From positions 28,552 through 92,551 of the forward strand of contig JAIMKV010000009.1 of NCBI GenBank assembly GCA_020692205.1: a DNA stretch of 64,000 nt, in the 5' to 3' direction. Made by a program: the position numbers and the translations under genes. The notes under the pieces are model-generated. The model did not search any database. It was not told the DNA's origin and worked only from the letters and a program-made list of their open reading frames with translations. Below are positions 17,408-27,840 of this stretch, one piece after another. The stretch's first letter is position 1. Each line of letters opens with the position of its first letter. The stretch comes from Myxosarcina sp. GA_180221_E-2-1-MAG-40_15 (GTDB taxonomy: Bacteria > Cyanobacteriota > Cyanobacteriia > Cyanobacteriales > Xenococcaceae).

Positions 17408-18427
17408 TCAGAATTGACACAATAATAAGCCAAACCACTGTTGAGAATCAGTATAGGTTTGAATTAAGTTTAAATTGCGATCGCTTAAATAATTCTCCAT
17501 TTTAGCTAAATTAAACTTGCGCGAGATTTCGGTGAGTATTCTTTCTCCTGGCTGTAATTCAATAGTTAAATCGAGACTTGCTAACGTCACTGTTTGAGCT
17601 TGCTGACTAATTAAATACATCTCAATTTGATGTTCAGTTTGGTTATAGATTGCCTGATGCTTAAATAAATCTAAATTAAAGTTTCCCGCAAAGCGATGAT
17701 TGAGGTGCTGCAACATATTGAGGTTAAATGCTGCGGTAACTCCTTGGGAATCATTATAGGCTGCTGTTAGTATTTCCACAGGCTTTTGTAAATCGATGCC
17801 GAGTAAGAAATAGTCTCCAGGATTTAAGGCGGAGGTTACGCGATCAATAAAGCGATCGCATTCTCGGGGATTAAAGTTACCAATACTGCTGCCTAAAAAG
17901 ACAATTATTCTTCTACCTAAAAATCTGCCTGATAATTGTCGTAATGCTTGACTATAAGTGGCAACTTTTCCCTGTATTTTTAGCTGGGGATAATCTGCTA
18001 ATAAATTATTAGCACTCTCTTGCAAAATACCGCCGCTGACATCAACTGGCACATAATACAGTGGAGCATTTAAACCTTGATCAGCATCTAATAAATAACG
18101 GGTTTTTAGCGAGCTACCGCTACCCAATTCAACTAGTTCATTTACCTGAGTCTGCTGGACAATTTTAGGGGCATACTGTTCGAGAATACTCGCTTCGGTA
18201 CGTGTCGGATAATATTCTGGTAACTGGCAAATATCCTCAAATAGCTGTGAACCTTTGCTGTCATAAAAATAGCGAGCAGGAAGAGATTTATTAGCTTTAT
18301 TTAAACCGTTAATTACATCCTGTTGATCATCTTTTTCTATTGCCTGAGCATCTAATAAATAATCAATTTCTAATCTGGCTTGAAGCGAATCTTGATGGTA
18401 ATTTGCTGACTGAGAAAAAGTTGACAT
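17408..18427 (-). CDS. egtD: L-histidine N-alpha-methyltransferase EgtD
   Basis: EgtD transfers three methyl groups from S-adenosylmethionine to histidine, giving hercynine, the first step of ergothioneine synthesis. The 339-aa protein shows ARYFYDSKGSQLFEDICQLPEYYPTRTE at residues 50-80. Its SAM-binding block ELGSGSSLKTRYLL is near 98. It also has VFLGSSIGNFNP and a C-terminal ISRKFNLAKMEN, all characteristic of the family. The length is normal. The usual partner EgtB (sulfoxide synthase) is not in this window. The gene stands alone, convergent to the DUF29 pair. Confidence 0.92.
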   Translation of the reverse strand: MSTFSQSANYHQDSLQARLEIDYLLDAQAIEKDDQQDVINGLNKANKSLPARYFYDSKGSQLFEDICQLPEYYPTRTEASILEQYAPKIVQQTQVNELVELGSGSSLKTRYLLDADQGLNAPLYYVPVDVSGGILQESANNLLADYPQLKIQGKVATYSQALRQLSGRFLGRRIIVFLGSSIGNFNPRECDRFIDRVTSALNPGDYFLLGIDLQKPVEILTAAYNDSQGVTAAFNLNMLQHLNHRFAGNFNLDLFKHQAIYNQTEHQIEMYLISQQAQTVTLASLDLTIELQPGERILTEISRKFNLAKMENYLSDRNLNLIQTYTDSQQWFGLLLCQF

Positions 18428-18661
18428 ATTATTTTTTTTACTATTTATTTACTTAATTCGGCACAGTGATATTAATAGCTCACCACAATACATTACGTAC
18501 CAAATTTATCTACAAGCTGCTGACTTATTTACAAGCTGCAAACTTTAGTAAAAACTTGAAATACTTACTTGAGGTCAAATTAAGCTAGAATTTTTCTGAC
18601 TATCAAGATAGCGATCGCATTCTTCTACTTGCGCAGCAGGATGCCTCGCGATCAATTATAA

Positions 18662-19789
<1,128 letters not shown>

Positions 19790-19876
19790 CTAAATTAGTC
19801 TCAGCTAGAGATTTGCCGACAATTAAGTAAGAGATCACAGTTGCGATCAATTCACTAACGCCGAACTAGTTAATCA

Positions 19877-20008
19877 TCATTGGGAGCTAGTTACTGAAGT
19901 TGGCTCTGGCTGATTTTTAGCCTCAAGAAAATCAAAGTATTTCATGCCTAAAATACCAAATAAAATAAAGAATACAAGTGCAGAGAATACGGTAGCGCGT
20001 TCAAACAT
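19877..20008 (-). CDS. Small single-membrane-helix protein (43 aa), unrecognised
   Basis: A 43-codon ORF reads MFERATVFSALVFFILFGIL, continues GMKYFDFLEAKNQPEP and ends before a TGA. It has a single strongly hydrophobic helix near the N-terminus and a short polar tail. This layout is that of tiny subunits of thylakoid complexes. I do not match it to a known Psb, Psa, Pet or Ndh subunit. It has no strong ribosome-binding site. It lies between frmA (convergent) and menE (divergent). Real but unidentified is the best reading; a chance ORF is possible. Confidence 0.5.
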   Translation of the reverse strand: MFERATVFSALVFFILFGILGMKYFDFLEAKNQPEPTSVTSSQ

Positions 20009-20219
20009 TGTTTCCAAAAGTAAATTAATTTAGCTTAATTGTTCACTAAATTAATTAATTTGCCATTGGTTTTTTTACAGAATTTAATTGCTCTAAACTT
20101 AAAATGCTATCGGTATTTGTATGGATTTATGGTTATTTACGCGTAATTAAATTTAAGGTTACCAAGTATAGTTTGCTGTTGTAACTGACTATTTCAAATG
20201 AAATAAATACAGCTAAAAA

Positions 20220-21632
20220 ATGAGATATGAGTTATTAAAATATTTAAAATCATCTATTGATCGCGACTGGTTGCAATATGATGAAGCTGAAAATAATCTA
20301 CAAAGCGATCGCCAAAATAACAGTCAAGAACTCTACCAGCTAACTCAAGTCAGATTGCAGCAAATATCAGCTTCTGTGGCTGAACGTTCTCCCAAGCTGG
20401 CGGTTGTTATTGTTGAAGCTAATCCAGTCAAATTTTTAGCTGCTTTTTTAGCTGGGGTAATTGCGGAGGTAGATTTATTTATCGGCGATCTTGCTTGGCA
20501 ACAGCGAGAGTGGGAACAAATATTAAGTTTAGTCGATCCCGATCTAGTATTCACTTCACAAAGCACGACGCAAGATTTAATTAATCGTATTAGAACCAAG
20601 GTTCAAAATTTGACCCAATGCCAATCTAATTCGTTCGAGCAGCCTTTAATCATGATTCCCACGGGAGGAACTTCGGGTAAAATTCGCTTTGCTATGCATA
20701 CTTGGGATACTTTAATCGCTTCGGTAACTGGCTGGCAAAATTATTTCAATTGTCAAAAAATTAATTCATTTTGCACCTTGCCTCTGCATCATGTGAGTGG
20801 TTTAATGCAGTTTATGCGCTCGTTTATAACTCAAGGAAATTTAGTTATTTGTCCCTACAAAGCAGTTCCAACTAAACAGATTACTTTAAATCAACAGGAC
20901 TACTTTATTTCTTTAGTTCCCACTCAACTACAGTTTTTAATTGAAACTGTTCCTAACTGGCTGACCAAGTTTGGGACAGTATTACTCGGTGGTGCGCCGC
21001 CGAGGCGATCGCTTTTAGATACTGCCAGAGCCTATAATATTTCCTTAGCACTTACCTATGGCATGACAGAAACTGCCTCTGGGGTAGTAATTCTTCAATC
21101 CCGAGATTTTTTAGCTGGTAATAACAGTAGTGGTCGAGTTTTACCTCATGCGCAAATTAAACTTAAACCTGTAGATAAGCAAACGGGTTTAATTCAAATT
21201 AATTGTACTTCTCTGTGTCTAGGTTACTATCCCCAGCCTTTTAACTCATCACAACCCTTTGTTACTGACGATCTTGGCTATTTTGATCAAGATAGTTATT
21301 TATATCTGGTAGGTAGAAATAGTCACAAAATTATTACCGGAGGTGAAAATGTCTTTCCTGCTGAAGTTGAGTCGGCAATCTGGGCAACTAATTTAGTTAA
21401 AGACGTGTGCGTCGTTGGCATACCCGATCAAAAATGGGGACAGGCGGTGACGGCTGTATATGTACCCGCTCAATCAAAGCCTAATTTAGCTTTGATCAAA
21501 GAAAATATTCAGTCGCAATTAGCTGCATATAAACAGCCGAAGCACTGGATTGAAATTGATAGTTTACCCCGTAATGATCGGGGTAAAATTAATTATCAGA
21601 AATTGAAGGCATTGCTCCAGTTTCAAAATTAA
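20220..21632 (+). CDS. menE: 2-succinylbenzoate--CoA ligase MenE
   Basis: MenE activates o-succinylbenzoate to its CoA thioester in phylloquinone (vitamin K1) synthesis, which supplies the photosystem I electron carrier. The 470-aa protein is an ANL-superfamily adenylating enzyme. It has the P-loop-like MIPTGGTSGKIR, core motif YGMTETASG, hinge region YLVGRNSHKIITGGENVFPAEVE, and the catalytic C-terminal lysine in NDRGKINYQKL. It is unusually Gln/Asn-rich at the N-terminus. The previous pathway enzyme, MenC, is encoded at 53405 in this window, so the men genes are scattered. Confidence 0.93.
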   Translation: MRYELLKYLKSSIDRDWLQYDEAENNLQSDRQNNSQELYQLTQVRLQQISASVAERSPKLAVVIVEANPVKFLAAFLAGVIAEVDLFIGDLAWQQREWEQILSLVDPDLVFTSQSTTQDLINRIRTKVQNLTQCQSNSFEQPLIMIPTGGTSGKIRFAMHTWDTLIASVTGWQNYFNCQKINSFCTLPLHHVSGLMQFMRSFITQGNLVICPYKAVPTKQITLNQQDYFISLVPTQLQFLIETVPNWLTKFGTVLLGGAPPRRSLLDTARAYNISLALTYGMTETASGVVILQSRDFLAGNNSSGRVLPHAQIKLKPVDKQTGLIQINCTSLCLGYYPQPFNSSQPFVTDDLGYFDQDSYLYLVGRNSHKIITGGENVFPAEVESAIWATNLVKDVCVVGIPDQKWGQAVTAVYVPAQSKPNLALIKENIQSQLAAYKQPKHWIEIDSLPRNDRGKINYQKLKALLQFQN

Positions 21633-21751
21633 TCATTTTATAATCATTTTAATTTAGGTAGTCTCGATAAAATATATAAAATTCACAAGTAATAGATAAT
21701 AAGTTTAATCTGAATACTCATTACTTCTTGCTTAAACCTTTTGGGTTTTGG

Positions 21752-23182
21752 TCAATTCTTTTGTTGCTGATAAAGTAGTTTAAACTTGCGTTGCTGTACC
21801 TTGTGATCCACAATAGGCTGTGGATAATCGTAGCTAGCCCTCTCTAAGTCAGGTATTTTACCTGTCACCAAATATTCTGTGTCCATTGAGCTGATTTCCG
21901 ACACCCACTGACGAATATATTCTCCATCTGGGTCAAATTTGGCAGCTTGGGAGGCAGGATTAAAGATCCGTAGCGGTTTAGGATCCATGCCGCTAGAAGC
22001 ACTCCACTGCCAACCACCATTATTAGCCGACAAGTCGCCATCATATAACTTTTGCATAAAATATTTTTCGCCCCAGCGCCAGTCAATAATTAGATCTTTA
22101 GTTAAAAAGCTGGCAACAATCATCCGACAACGATTATGCATCCAGCCGATCTCATTTAGCTGTCGCATTGATGCATCTACGATCGGATAGCCTGTTTTGC
22201 CCTCACACCATGCCTGAAACTTAGCTTCGTCGTTTTCCCAAGGAAAATCTTGGAATTCTGCACGATAAGCACCTTCTGATAGTTCAGGGAAGAAAAACAT
22301 ACAGTGTTGATAAAATTCCCGCCAGGCTAATTCTTTTTGCCATGTTACGACCCCACTTTTGGCTTCATCACTACGACAATTCTCTAAAACAGCTAAAGTT
22401 GCTTGCCATACTGTCCGAATACCAATCGCCCCAAACTTGAGGGCAGCACTTAACTGAGATGTACCATCAACATAAGGAAAATTACGTTCTTCATCGTAGC
22501 AGTAGATAGCGCGATCGCAAAATTCTTCTAGCCTTTCTTGGGCAGCGGTTTCCCCTGGAGGGACTAACAAAGGGGTATCCCATTCGTAACCTAGATCCTT
22601 GGCAGAGGGTAAAGCGATCGCACCTGCTGTTTCTGCTAACTTGATTTCAGCCTGTGATAAACCTTCTAGCTGCTTAATTTCTTTAGCTACACCTGCTTTA
22701 TCTTGTTTACTCCAGCTACGCCAAAATGGCGTGTAAACTTTGTAGGGTGAATCAGATGATTGGGTCAGAATTTGTCCTGGGGCGTGTAATAGCTGATCCC
22801 AAAAATTCTTAGTTTCAATACCTTTTTCGGCTAAAGCATCCTTAACCGAGCGATCGCGGTTTTTAGCATAAGGTTCAACATCCAAATTCCAGAAAACTGC
22901 TTTGGCTTTGAGTACTTCTGCTAGTTGCGGAATTGCTTTGTGGGGTTCGCCTTGAATAATTAGTAACTGACTACCCAACTGTTGATAACTTTGCTGCAAC
23001 TCTGCTAAACAGCCAATCATGTAGGTAACCCTGGCTGGTGCAACATCATCCCTGTCTAGAATACCTGGATCCAAACAAAATAAACCGACTACCTTAGAAG
23101 TACGTTCTGTCGCTGCTGCTAATCCGAGGTGATCGCTAATCCGTAAATCGCGACGATGCCAAAAGAGTATTAAATCAGACAT
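21752..23182 (-). CDS. phrA: Deoxyribodipyrimidine photolyase
   Basis: A class I cyclobutane pyrimidine dimer photolyase (476 aa) that repairs UV-damaged DNA using blue light. The antenna-binding N-terminal domain begins LILFWHRRDLRISDHLGL. The FAD-binding C-terminal domain has WQKELAWREFYQH, GKTGYPIVDASMRQL and WRWGEKYFMQKLYDGDLSANNGGWQWSASSG, written here in part. Residues WMHNRCRM match the photolyase rather than the plant-type cryptochrome pattern. The antenna is probably 8-HDF, as in other cyanobacteria; that is inferred, not seen. Confidence 0.93.
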   Translation of the reverse strand: MSDLILFWHRRDLRISDHLGLAAATERTSKVVGLFCLDPGILDRDDVAPARVTYMIGCLAELQQSYQQLGSQLLIIQGEPHKAIPQLAEVLKAKAVFWNLDVEPYAKNRDRSVKDALAEKGIETKNFWDQLLHAPGQILTQSSDSPYKVYTPFWRSWSKQDKAGVAKEIKQLEGLSQAEIKLAETAGAIALPSAKDLGYEWDTPLLVPPGETAAQERLEEFCDRAIYCYDEERNFPYVDGTSQLSAALKFGAIGIRTVWQATLAVLENCRSDEAKSGVVTWQKELAWREFYQHCMFFFPELSEGAYRAEFQDFPWENDEAKFQAWCEGKTGYPIVDASMRQLNEIGWMHNRCRMIVASFLTKDLIIDWRWGEKYFMQKLYDGDLSANNGGWQWSASSGMDPKPLRIFNPASQAAKFDPDGEYIRQWVSEISSMDTEYLVTGKIPDLERASYDYPQPIVDHKVQQRKFKLLYQQQKN

Positions 23183-23208
23183 GAATTGTTTAATGCTTTT
23201 CCGTTTTT

Positions 23209-23472
23209 TTATCTAACCAGTTCTTTTAATAGTTCGTAGTATAGGAATCTAGTTGATTTAAATAATATCCTAATCAAAGCATCTTGACCTTTGACAGTTT
23301 TTCGTAATTCGCTATAGCGATCGCTTAATTGCTTGCCAATGTCTGAGGGGATTTTTACGTTAGATGGTGCAACAGTACAGACAGCCCAAGCATACAGATG
23401 AGAACGCACTAAACTAGAACCATGAAAGCTTCTCATTGATTTTTTACCAGAATTTTTATAGCTGTAGCTCAT
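23209..23472 (-). CDS. Possible small protein or gene fragment, unrecognised
   Basis: An 87-codon reading frame that looks protein-like, with SHLYAWAVCTVAPSNVKIP and KGQDALIRILFKSTRFLYYEL. It ends 26 nt before the photolyase start. The frame stays open further upstream to 23682, but that extension lies antisense to the DUF559 remnant and has no protein-like character. I place the start at the ATG at 23472. It may be the 3' part of a gene truncated when the DUF559 sequence was joined to it. No family could be named. Confidence 0.35.
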   Translation of the reverse strand: MSYSYKNSGKKSMRSFHGSSLVRSHLYAWAVCTVAPSNVKIPSDIGKQLSDRYSELRKTVKGQDALIRILFKSTRFLYYELLKELVR

Positions 23473-23480
23473 ACCTAAAA

Positions 23481-23816
23481 ATGCCTGAAACTTACGTAAA
23501 GAGCGATCGCGCTTTTGTATTTGACCACTATCAGTTGACTCTCTCTCTATTTGGATTTGGTAAGTTTGTAGTTGATTTTTACTGTGATGCAGAAGGTTTG
23601 ATTGTAGAGGTTGATGGTAGTATTCACGAGTTGCCAGAACAACAAGAATTAGATCGGCAACGTTAGGCTTTACTAGAATCATTGGGTTTACGCTTTGTAC
23701 GTTTAAAAGCTAAACAGGTAGAAAACGATCTTCCATCAGCATTAAATACTATATGTAGTGCTTTAGATCCATTTTTTATACCCAAGATAAAGTCATTATT
23801 TTCGATTTCTATCTAA
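23481..23816 (+). pseudogene. DUF559-type endonuclease-like gene with an in-frame stop
   Basis: Translation from ATG 23481 gives a recognisable DUF559 (Vsr-like nuclease fold) core: FGKFVVDFYCDAEGLIVEVDGSIHE. A TAG at 23664-23666 interrupts it. The same frame continues with ALLESLGLRFVRLKAKQVEN and ends at 23816, exactly what the family shows after the core. The N-terminal region that normally precedes the core is short or lost. DUF559 proteins are small, often spread by transfer, and of uncertain function. One nonsense change separates this from an intact C-terminus. Confidence 0.65.
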
Positions 23817-23936
23817 TGATATAGATTGTAATTTTTCTTGGTAATTTAAACTGCGATTAATCTTTTATTAACGAAAAAAATAGGCGGAGACAATACTATT
23901 AAAAAGTAATTTGATGAATTATCAATACTCCTAAAA

Positions 23937-25133
23937 ATGAACCAGATCAAGCAAAACTTGCCCCAAGGAAACATTTGGAAAATACTTGGTTTAATTCTTT
24001 CATTAATAATATTTTTTGTTAGTCTCGAACTTCTCGGTGATGGTTTTGAGTTATTAGGAGAAGGTGCAGCAGAAAACTTAATTGCAGCAACACAAAATCC
24101 ACTTACTGGAGTATTTGTAGGTGTTTTAGCGACAACTCTCGTTCAAAGTTCATCTACCTCAACCTCTCTTACAGTTGCTCTCGTTGCAGCGGGTACACTC
24201 ACTACTACTGCGGCAATTCCGATTATTATGGGGGCAAACATCGGCACTAGTATTACCAACACTATTGTTGCTCTAGGTCATATTGATAATCAAGATGAAT
24301 TTAAGCGTGCCTTTACTGGTGCATTAGTATTGGACTTTTTCAATATTATTGCGGTTACTATCTTTTTGATTCTGGAGGTAATGTTTAATATTTTATCTTG
24401 GCCCGCTACACAATTAACTAATTTCGTAGTAGGAGCTGGAGCGATTGAGTTGTTTGATCCTTTGAGTATAGTTGTCGATCCAATTGCTGAGTTTATTGTT
24501 GGCTTAACTCAAGAAACGGGTTGGCTTGTTTTGATTATTGCTTTTGCCATGCTCTATTTTGCGCTCAAAAACCTTGTTGGTCTTCTGAGATCTTTACTTG
24601 ATGAAGATTTAAAAGGGAAAGTTAAAAAATATCTATTTGGTTCGGCATGGCAAGCAATGCTATTTGGCTTTTTGATCACCACTGCCGTTCAAAGTTCTAG
24701 TATTACTACCTCAGTTGTTATACCAATTATTGCCCTTGGTGTTGTCATAACAATACAGGCTTTACCTTACTTCTTGGGGGCAAATATCGGCACTTCTACA
24801 ACCGCCTTAATTGCAGCACTGGCTTTGGCAAGTGATGGAAGTCCAGACGGTATTGCCTCGTTAAATGTAGCATTTGTACATATGGTTCTTGAATTTTTTG
24901 CTATTGGTTTGCTTTTTCCTATTCGGAAAATTCGAGAAATTCCTATTTGGTTGGCAGAAAAGTCAGCGAATTTTCTTACTAAAAATAGAATTATTGCCTT
25001 TGCCTATGTTGCGATTATTTTCTATCTATTACCTTTTGGTGTAGTTACGCTAACTCAAGATTGGCAAGTGGGAACAGATTACGATCCTGTTGTCCCTCAA
25101 GAAGTAGAAGAATTAGAAGCAGAAGAAGCATAG
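23937..25133 (+). CDS. Na+/Pi cotransporter family protein
   Basis: A 398-aa membrane protein with two related PF02690-type (Na/Pi cotransporter) halves. Each half carries the QSSS signature: QSSSTSTSLTVALVAAG near residue 65 and QSSSITTSVVIPII near 248. Each is followed by the GANIGTS motif (MGANIGTSITNT and LGANIGTSTTAL). About eight to ten membrane helices are visible. The bacterial family (NptA/YjbB-like) moves phosphate with sodium. It lacks the C-terminal PhoU-like domain of some homologues and ends in an acidic tail (VEELEAEEA). It stands alone, flanked by gene debris on both sides. Confidence 0.88.
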   Translation: MNQIKQNLPQGNIWKILGLILSLIIFFVSLELLGDGFELLGEGAAENLIAATQNPLTGVFVGVLATTLVQSSSTSTSLTVALVAAGTLTTTAAIPIIMGANIGTSITNTIVALGHIDNQDEFKRAFTGALVLDFFNIIAVTIFLILEVMFNILSWPATQLTNFVVGAGAIELFDPLSIVVDPIAEFIVGLTQETGWLVLIIAFAMLYFALKNLVGLLRSLLDEDLKGKVKKYLFGSAWQAMLFGFLITTAVQSSSITTSVVIPIIALGVVITIQALPYFLGANIGTSTTALIAALALASDGSPDGIASLNVAFVHMVLEFFAIGLLFPIRKIREIPIWLAEKSANFLTKNRIIAFAYVAIIFYLLPFGVVTLTQDWQVGTDYDPVVPQEVEELEAEEA

Positions 25134-25195
25134 GCAGCAGAGGTTAATGGTGATGCAGTGACGTCTCCAGACACTCATCGCGATAAATTGTTAAC

Positions 25196-25432
25196 TTATT
25201 GATATTCAGGGATTTCTTTTTGACGCGATCGCGCCACAACCAAAGCATTATCGTTAACATCTTGAGTAACCACAGAACCAGCTGCTACAGTAACATTTTC
25301 ACCCAAGGTAACAGGAGCAACCAAGACGCTATTAGAGCCTGTTTTAGTACCCTGCTTGATGGTTGTAGGGTGTTTCTGCTTACCATCATAGTTAGCGGTA
25401 ATTGTTCCTGCCTCGATATTAACGCGATCGCC
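25196..25432 (-). pseudogene. glmU 3' fragment (acetyltransferase domain end)
   Basis: On the minus strand the stretch translates as [19 protein letters not shown], then [24 protein letters not shown] and a terminal [13 protein letters not shown] before a TAA at 25196. This is the left-handed beta-helix end of GlmU, the bifunctional UDP-GlcNAc synthesis enzyme, including the GTITANYDG and [12 protein letters not shown] motifs. The frame is blocked by a TGA directly upstream of GDRV, so only about 78 of some 450 residues remain. A full glmU must lie elsewhere if this is a duplicate remnant. Confidence 0.8.
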
Positions 25433-25480
25433 TCAAGCTTATAATCAATAATAATAAGGTTGACTAATTAATAAAACTTG

Positions 25481-25750
25481 ATGCCGAAATATATTATGTG
25501 GGGTAGCTATTGCGAAAACGCTCTGGAAAAACGCACTCCTTACAGACAATCACATTTAGCTGGTCTTATGGTTCAAAAAGAACAAGGAATATTAGTTACT
25601 TTAGGCCCAACCAAAGATAACACCAAGGTCTTTGGGATTTATCAAGCAGATCGAAAAGATACTGTACGCCAGCTAATAGAGTCCGATCCTTACTGGCAAC
25701 ATGGTATTTGGACTGAGTATGAAATAAAAGAATGGATTCAAGCTTTCTAG
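25481..25750 (+). CDS. YciI-like (YCII domain) protein
   Basis: An 89-aa protein of the YciI-like ferredoxin-fold family. It has HLAGLMVQKEQGILVTLGPTKDNT, DRKDTVRQLIESDPYWQHGIWTEYEI and a C-terminal KEWIQAF. The histidine near residue 25 and the aspartate in ESDPY correspond to the conserved His/Asp pair of the family. The function is not well defined. I choose ATG 25481; a TTG three bases earlier is less likely. The gene precedes the PfkB kinase gene by 45 nt on the same strand. Confidence 0.8.
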   Translation: MPKYIMWGSYCENALEKRTPYRQSHLAGLMVQKEQGILVTLGPTKDNTKVFGIYQADRKDTVRQLIESDPYWQHGIWTEYEIKEWIQAF

Positions 25751-25795
25751 ATTGATGGACTAGATAAGTTATTGCCGTGATAACTTAAGTTAATT

Positions 25796-26671
25796 ATGCA
25801 ATATCAAGGTCTGTTTGTCGGTTTAACTACCTTAGATTTTATCTATCTGAGCGATCGCCCATTACCAGAAAATCAGAAATTAGTCGCACAAGATTATTTA
25901 ACTGTAGCCGGGGGGCCAGCAACTAATGCTGCCGTTGCTTTTAACTATTTTGAGAATCACGGCAAATTATTGACTGTTTTGGGACAGCATCCTTTGACAG
26001 AGTTGATCGAACAGGATTTAGAGGAACATTCAGTAGAAATAATCGACTTAATGCCAGAGAAAAGAGATCCTCCTCCTATTTCATCGATTATCGTGACGGC
26101 AGATACGGGAAAACGTTCGATTATTTCAATTAATGCGGTTAAATCACCAGCTAATTGCTCGATCTCTGAAGATTTGCTGAGTGAAATAGATATTGTTTTA
26201 ATTGATGGACATCAGATAGAAGTAAGTTTGGCGATCGCCAAACTTGCTAAAGCCAAACAAATTCCTGTAGTGATCGATGGTGGTAGCTGGAAGCCAGGAT
26301 TAGAAAAGGTGCTTCCTTTCGTTGACTATGCTGTATGTTCGGCTAATTTTTATCCCCCTCAGTGCCAAAATGCCGCTGATGTCGGCAAATTTCTTCAGAA
26401 TCAGGGAATTTCTCACATTGCTATTACCAATGGAGAGCAGCCAATTCAATGTTTTGCAGCAGGAGAAAGCTTGACTGTTCCCGTATTCTCAGTTAAAGCT
26501 GTAGACACTTTAGGTGCAGGGGATATATTTCACGGTGCTTTTTGCCATTATATTCTTGAGCAAGACTTTACCACCGCTTTGAGTTTAGCGGCAAAGATAG
26601 CTAGTAAGTGTTGTCAGTTTTTTGGTACTAGAAGCTGGCTGGAAGATTCAATCGGGATTGATACTGTTTAG
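25796..26671 (+). CDS. PfkB-family sugar kinase
   Basis: A 291-aa ribokinase/PfkB-type kinase. Signature features are the glycine pair and first substrate region YLTVAGGPATNAAVAFNYF near residue 37, and the C-terminal signature DTLGAGDIFHGAFCHYIL, whose Asp is the catalytic base. The substrate is not predictable: ribose, fructose or another sugar are all possible. Its 3' end overlaps the convergent FAD-dependent oxidoreductase gene by 4 nt. Confidence 0.85.
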   Translation: MQYQGLFVGLTTLDFIYLSDRPLPENQKLVAQDYLTVAGGPATNAAVAFNYFENHGKLLTVLGQHPLTELIEQDLEEHSVEIIDLMPEKRDPPPISSIIVTADTGKRSIISINAVKSPANCSISEDLLSEIDIVLIDGHQIEVSLAIAKLAKAKQIPVVIDGGSWKPGLEKVLPFVDYAVCSANFYPPQCQNAADVGKFLQNQGISHIAITNGEQPIQCFAAGESLTVPVFSVKAVDTLGAGDIFHGAFCHYILEQDFTTALSLAAKIASKCCQFFGTRSWLEDSIGIDTV

Positions 26672-27840
26672 TGAATAGCTTGATTTAAAGTTAACTGTAG
26701 CTGCTCAATAATTTTGTCTTCTTTGCTCTTAGTCCAATGAGCAAACCGTCTAGCTAATACGGGAGCAAATACAAGAGTACTAGTAAAGCCTGAAAATAAA
26801 TAAAGTCCTGGAATATTTGCCAAATTACCGACTAAAGCAATTCCTCGATCATTAAATGCAACTAAACAACTATGACATTTACCAGGAAGATCTTCTAATA
26901 AAGGCAATACTTTACCTACCTGTTCACGAATTTGGGCTTCAGCAACAGTTAGATTAAATTTAGCTTGAGGATTCTCAGCGATCGCGCTAATTTGCCCCAT
27001 ACATAAACTACCATTGATAAACTGTACTGCCCCAGGATCTAAGATTAACTTAGTGGAATCCGCGTCGGGATAATTGTCAGAAAATTCCGCTTTTCTAGCT
27101 TCAGCTTCCAAGATAAACCTTTGCTGTACTGCTGGCATTACCACTGTACCCAACTCCAAATCTACAGGAGGAGTCATGATTAATTGAGCATGGGTGAAAT
27201 AGTTGCTAACCTCAATCCCTACCTGCTGCAATAGCGATCGCGATAGTCCCCCCGCACAGACAACGGTATTGTCTGCATAGTATGAATTAGACTCGGTTTT
27301 CACCCCGATTACAGTTTCTCCCTGGCGTAACAAAGCTGCTTGTTCATAAATAATTTTGCCTCCGTTAAGCTGAAAAGCCTGAAGATAAGCATCAGTTGTC
27401 TTTTGAGCCTGAATATGGCCATGAGGTAATTTCAGTACTCCTGAAATGGCATTAGGATTGAGCAACGGCTCTAATATGCAGGCATCTTGAACGCTAAGTA
27501 ACTCTGGAGTAAGCGCAAAGCGATCGTATTTTTGAGCGATAATTTCAGGGTCATCTTGGCGATCTATAGTTAAGACTAGATCAAGTTCTCTAAACTCCGT
27601 ATCTGCTGCTAGTTCCTCACTCAGATGACGATGCAGTTCAATACCTTCTTGACCTAAAAAGCGAGTTAATTCATCTGTTCCCGACCAATAAGCCAAGCCG
27701 CCATAGCTATAAACAGTCGCATTGTCTGGATCAAGATCTTTTTCCAATAGAAGAACTTTAAAGTCTTGTTGACTCAGTTCATAAGCAAGACTAGCACCAG
27801 TTATCCCTGCACCAATTACTATCCAGTCATATATGGTCAT
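26668..27840 (-). CDS. FAD-dependent oxidoreductase (DAO family)
   Basis: A 390-aa flavoenzyme of the D-amino-acid/glycine oxidase group. The Rossmann dinucleotide-binding motif is VIGAGITGASLAYELSQQ at the N-terminus, followed by KVLLLEKD. The C-terminal second FAD contact is LVGNLANIPGLYLFSGF. Substrate is not evident; glycine oxidase ThiO-like or a general DAO-type function are both possible. It starts 14 nt inside the mazG 3' end, so the pair is translationally coupled. Confidence 0.83.
   Translation of the reverse strand: MTIYDWIVIGAGITGASLAYELSQQDFKVLLLEKDLDPDNATVYSYGGLAYWSGTDELTRFLGQEGIELHRHLSEELAADTEFRELDLVLTIDRQDDPEIIAQKYDRFALTPELLSVQDACILEPLLNPNAISGVLKLPHGHIQAQKTTDAYLQAFQLNGGKIIYEQAALLRQGETVIGVKTESNSYYADNTVVCAGGLSRSLLQQVGIEVSNYFTHAQLIMTPPVDLELGTVVMPAVQQRFILEAEARKAEFSDNYPDADSTKLILDPGAVQFINGSLCMGQISAIAENPQAKFNLTVAEAQIREQVGKVLPLLEDLPGKCHSCLVAFNDRGIALVGNLANIPGLYLFSGFTSTLVFAPVLARRFAHWTKSKEDKIIEQLQLTLNQAIH

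Noticed and set aside
25199..25444. 81-codon plus-strand ORF after the Na/Pi cotransporter
   Set aside because: It is antisense to the glmU fragment, which explains the open frame.
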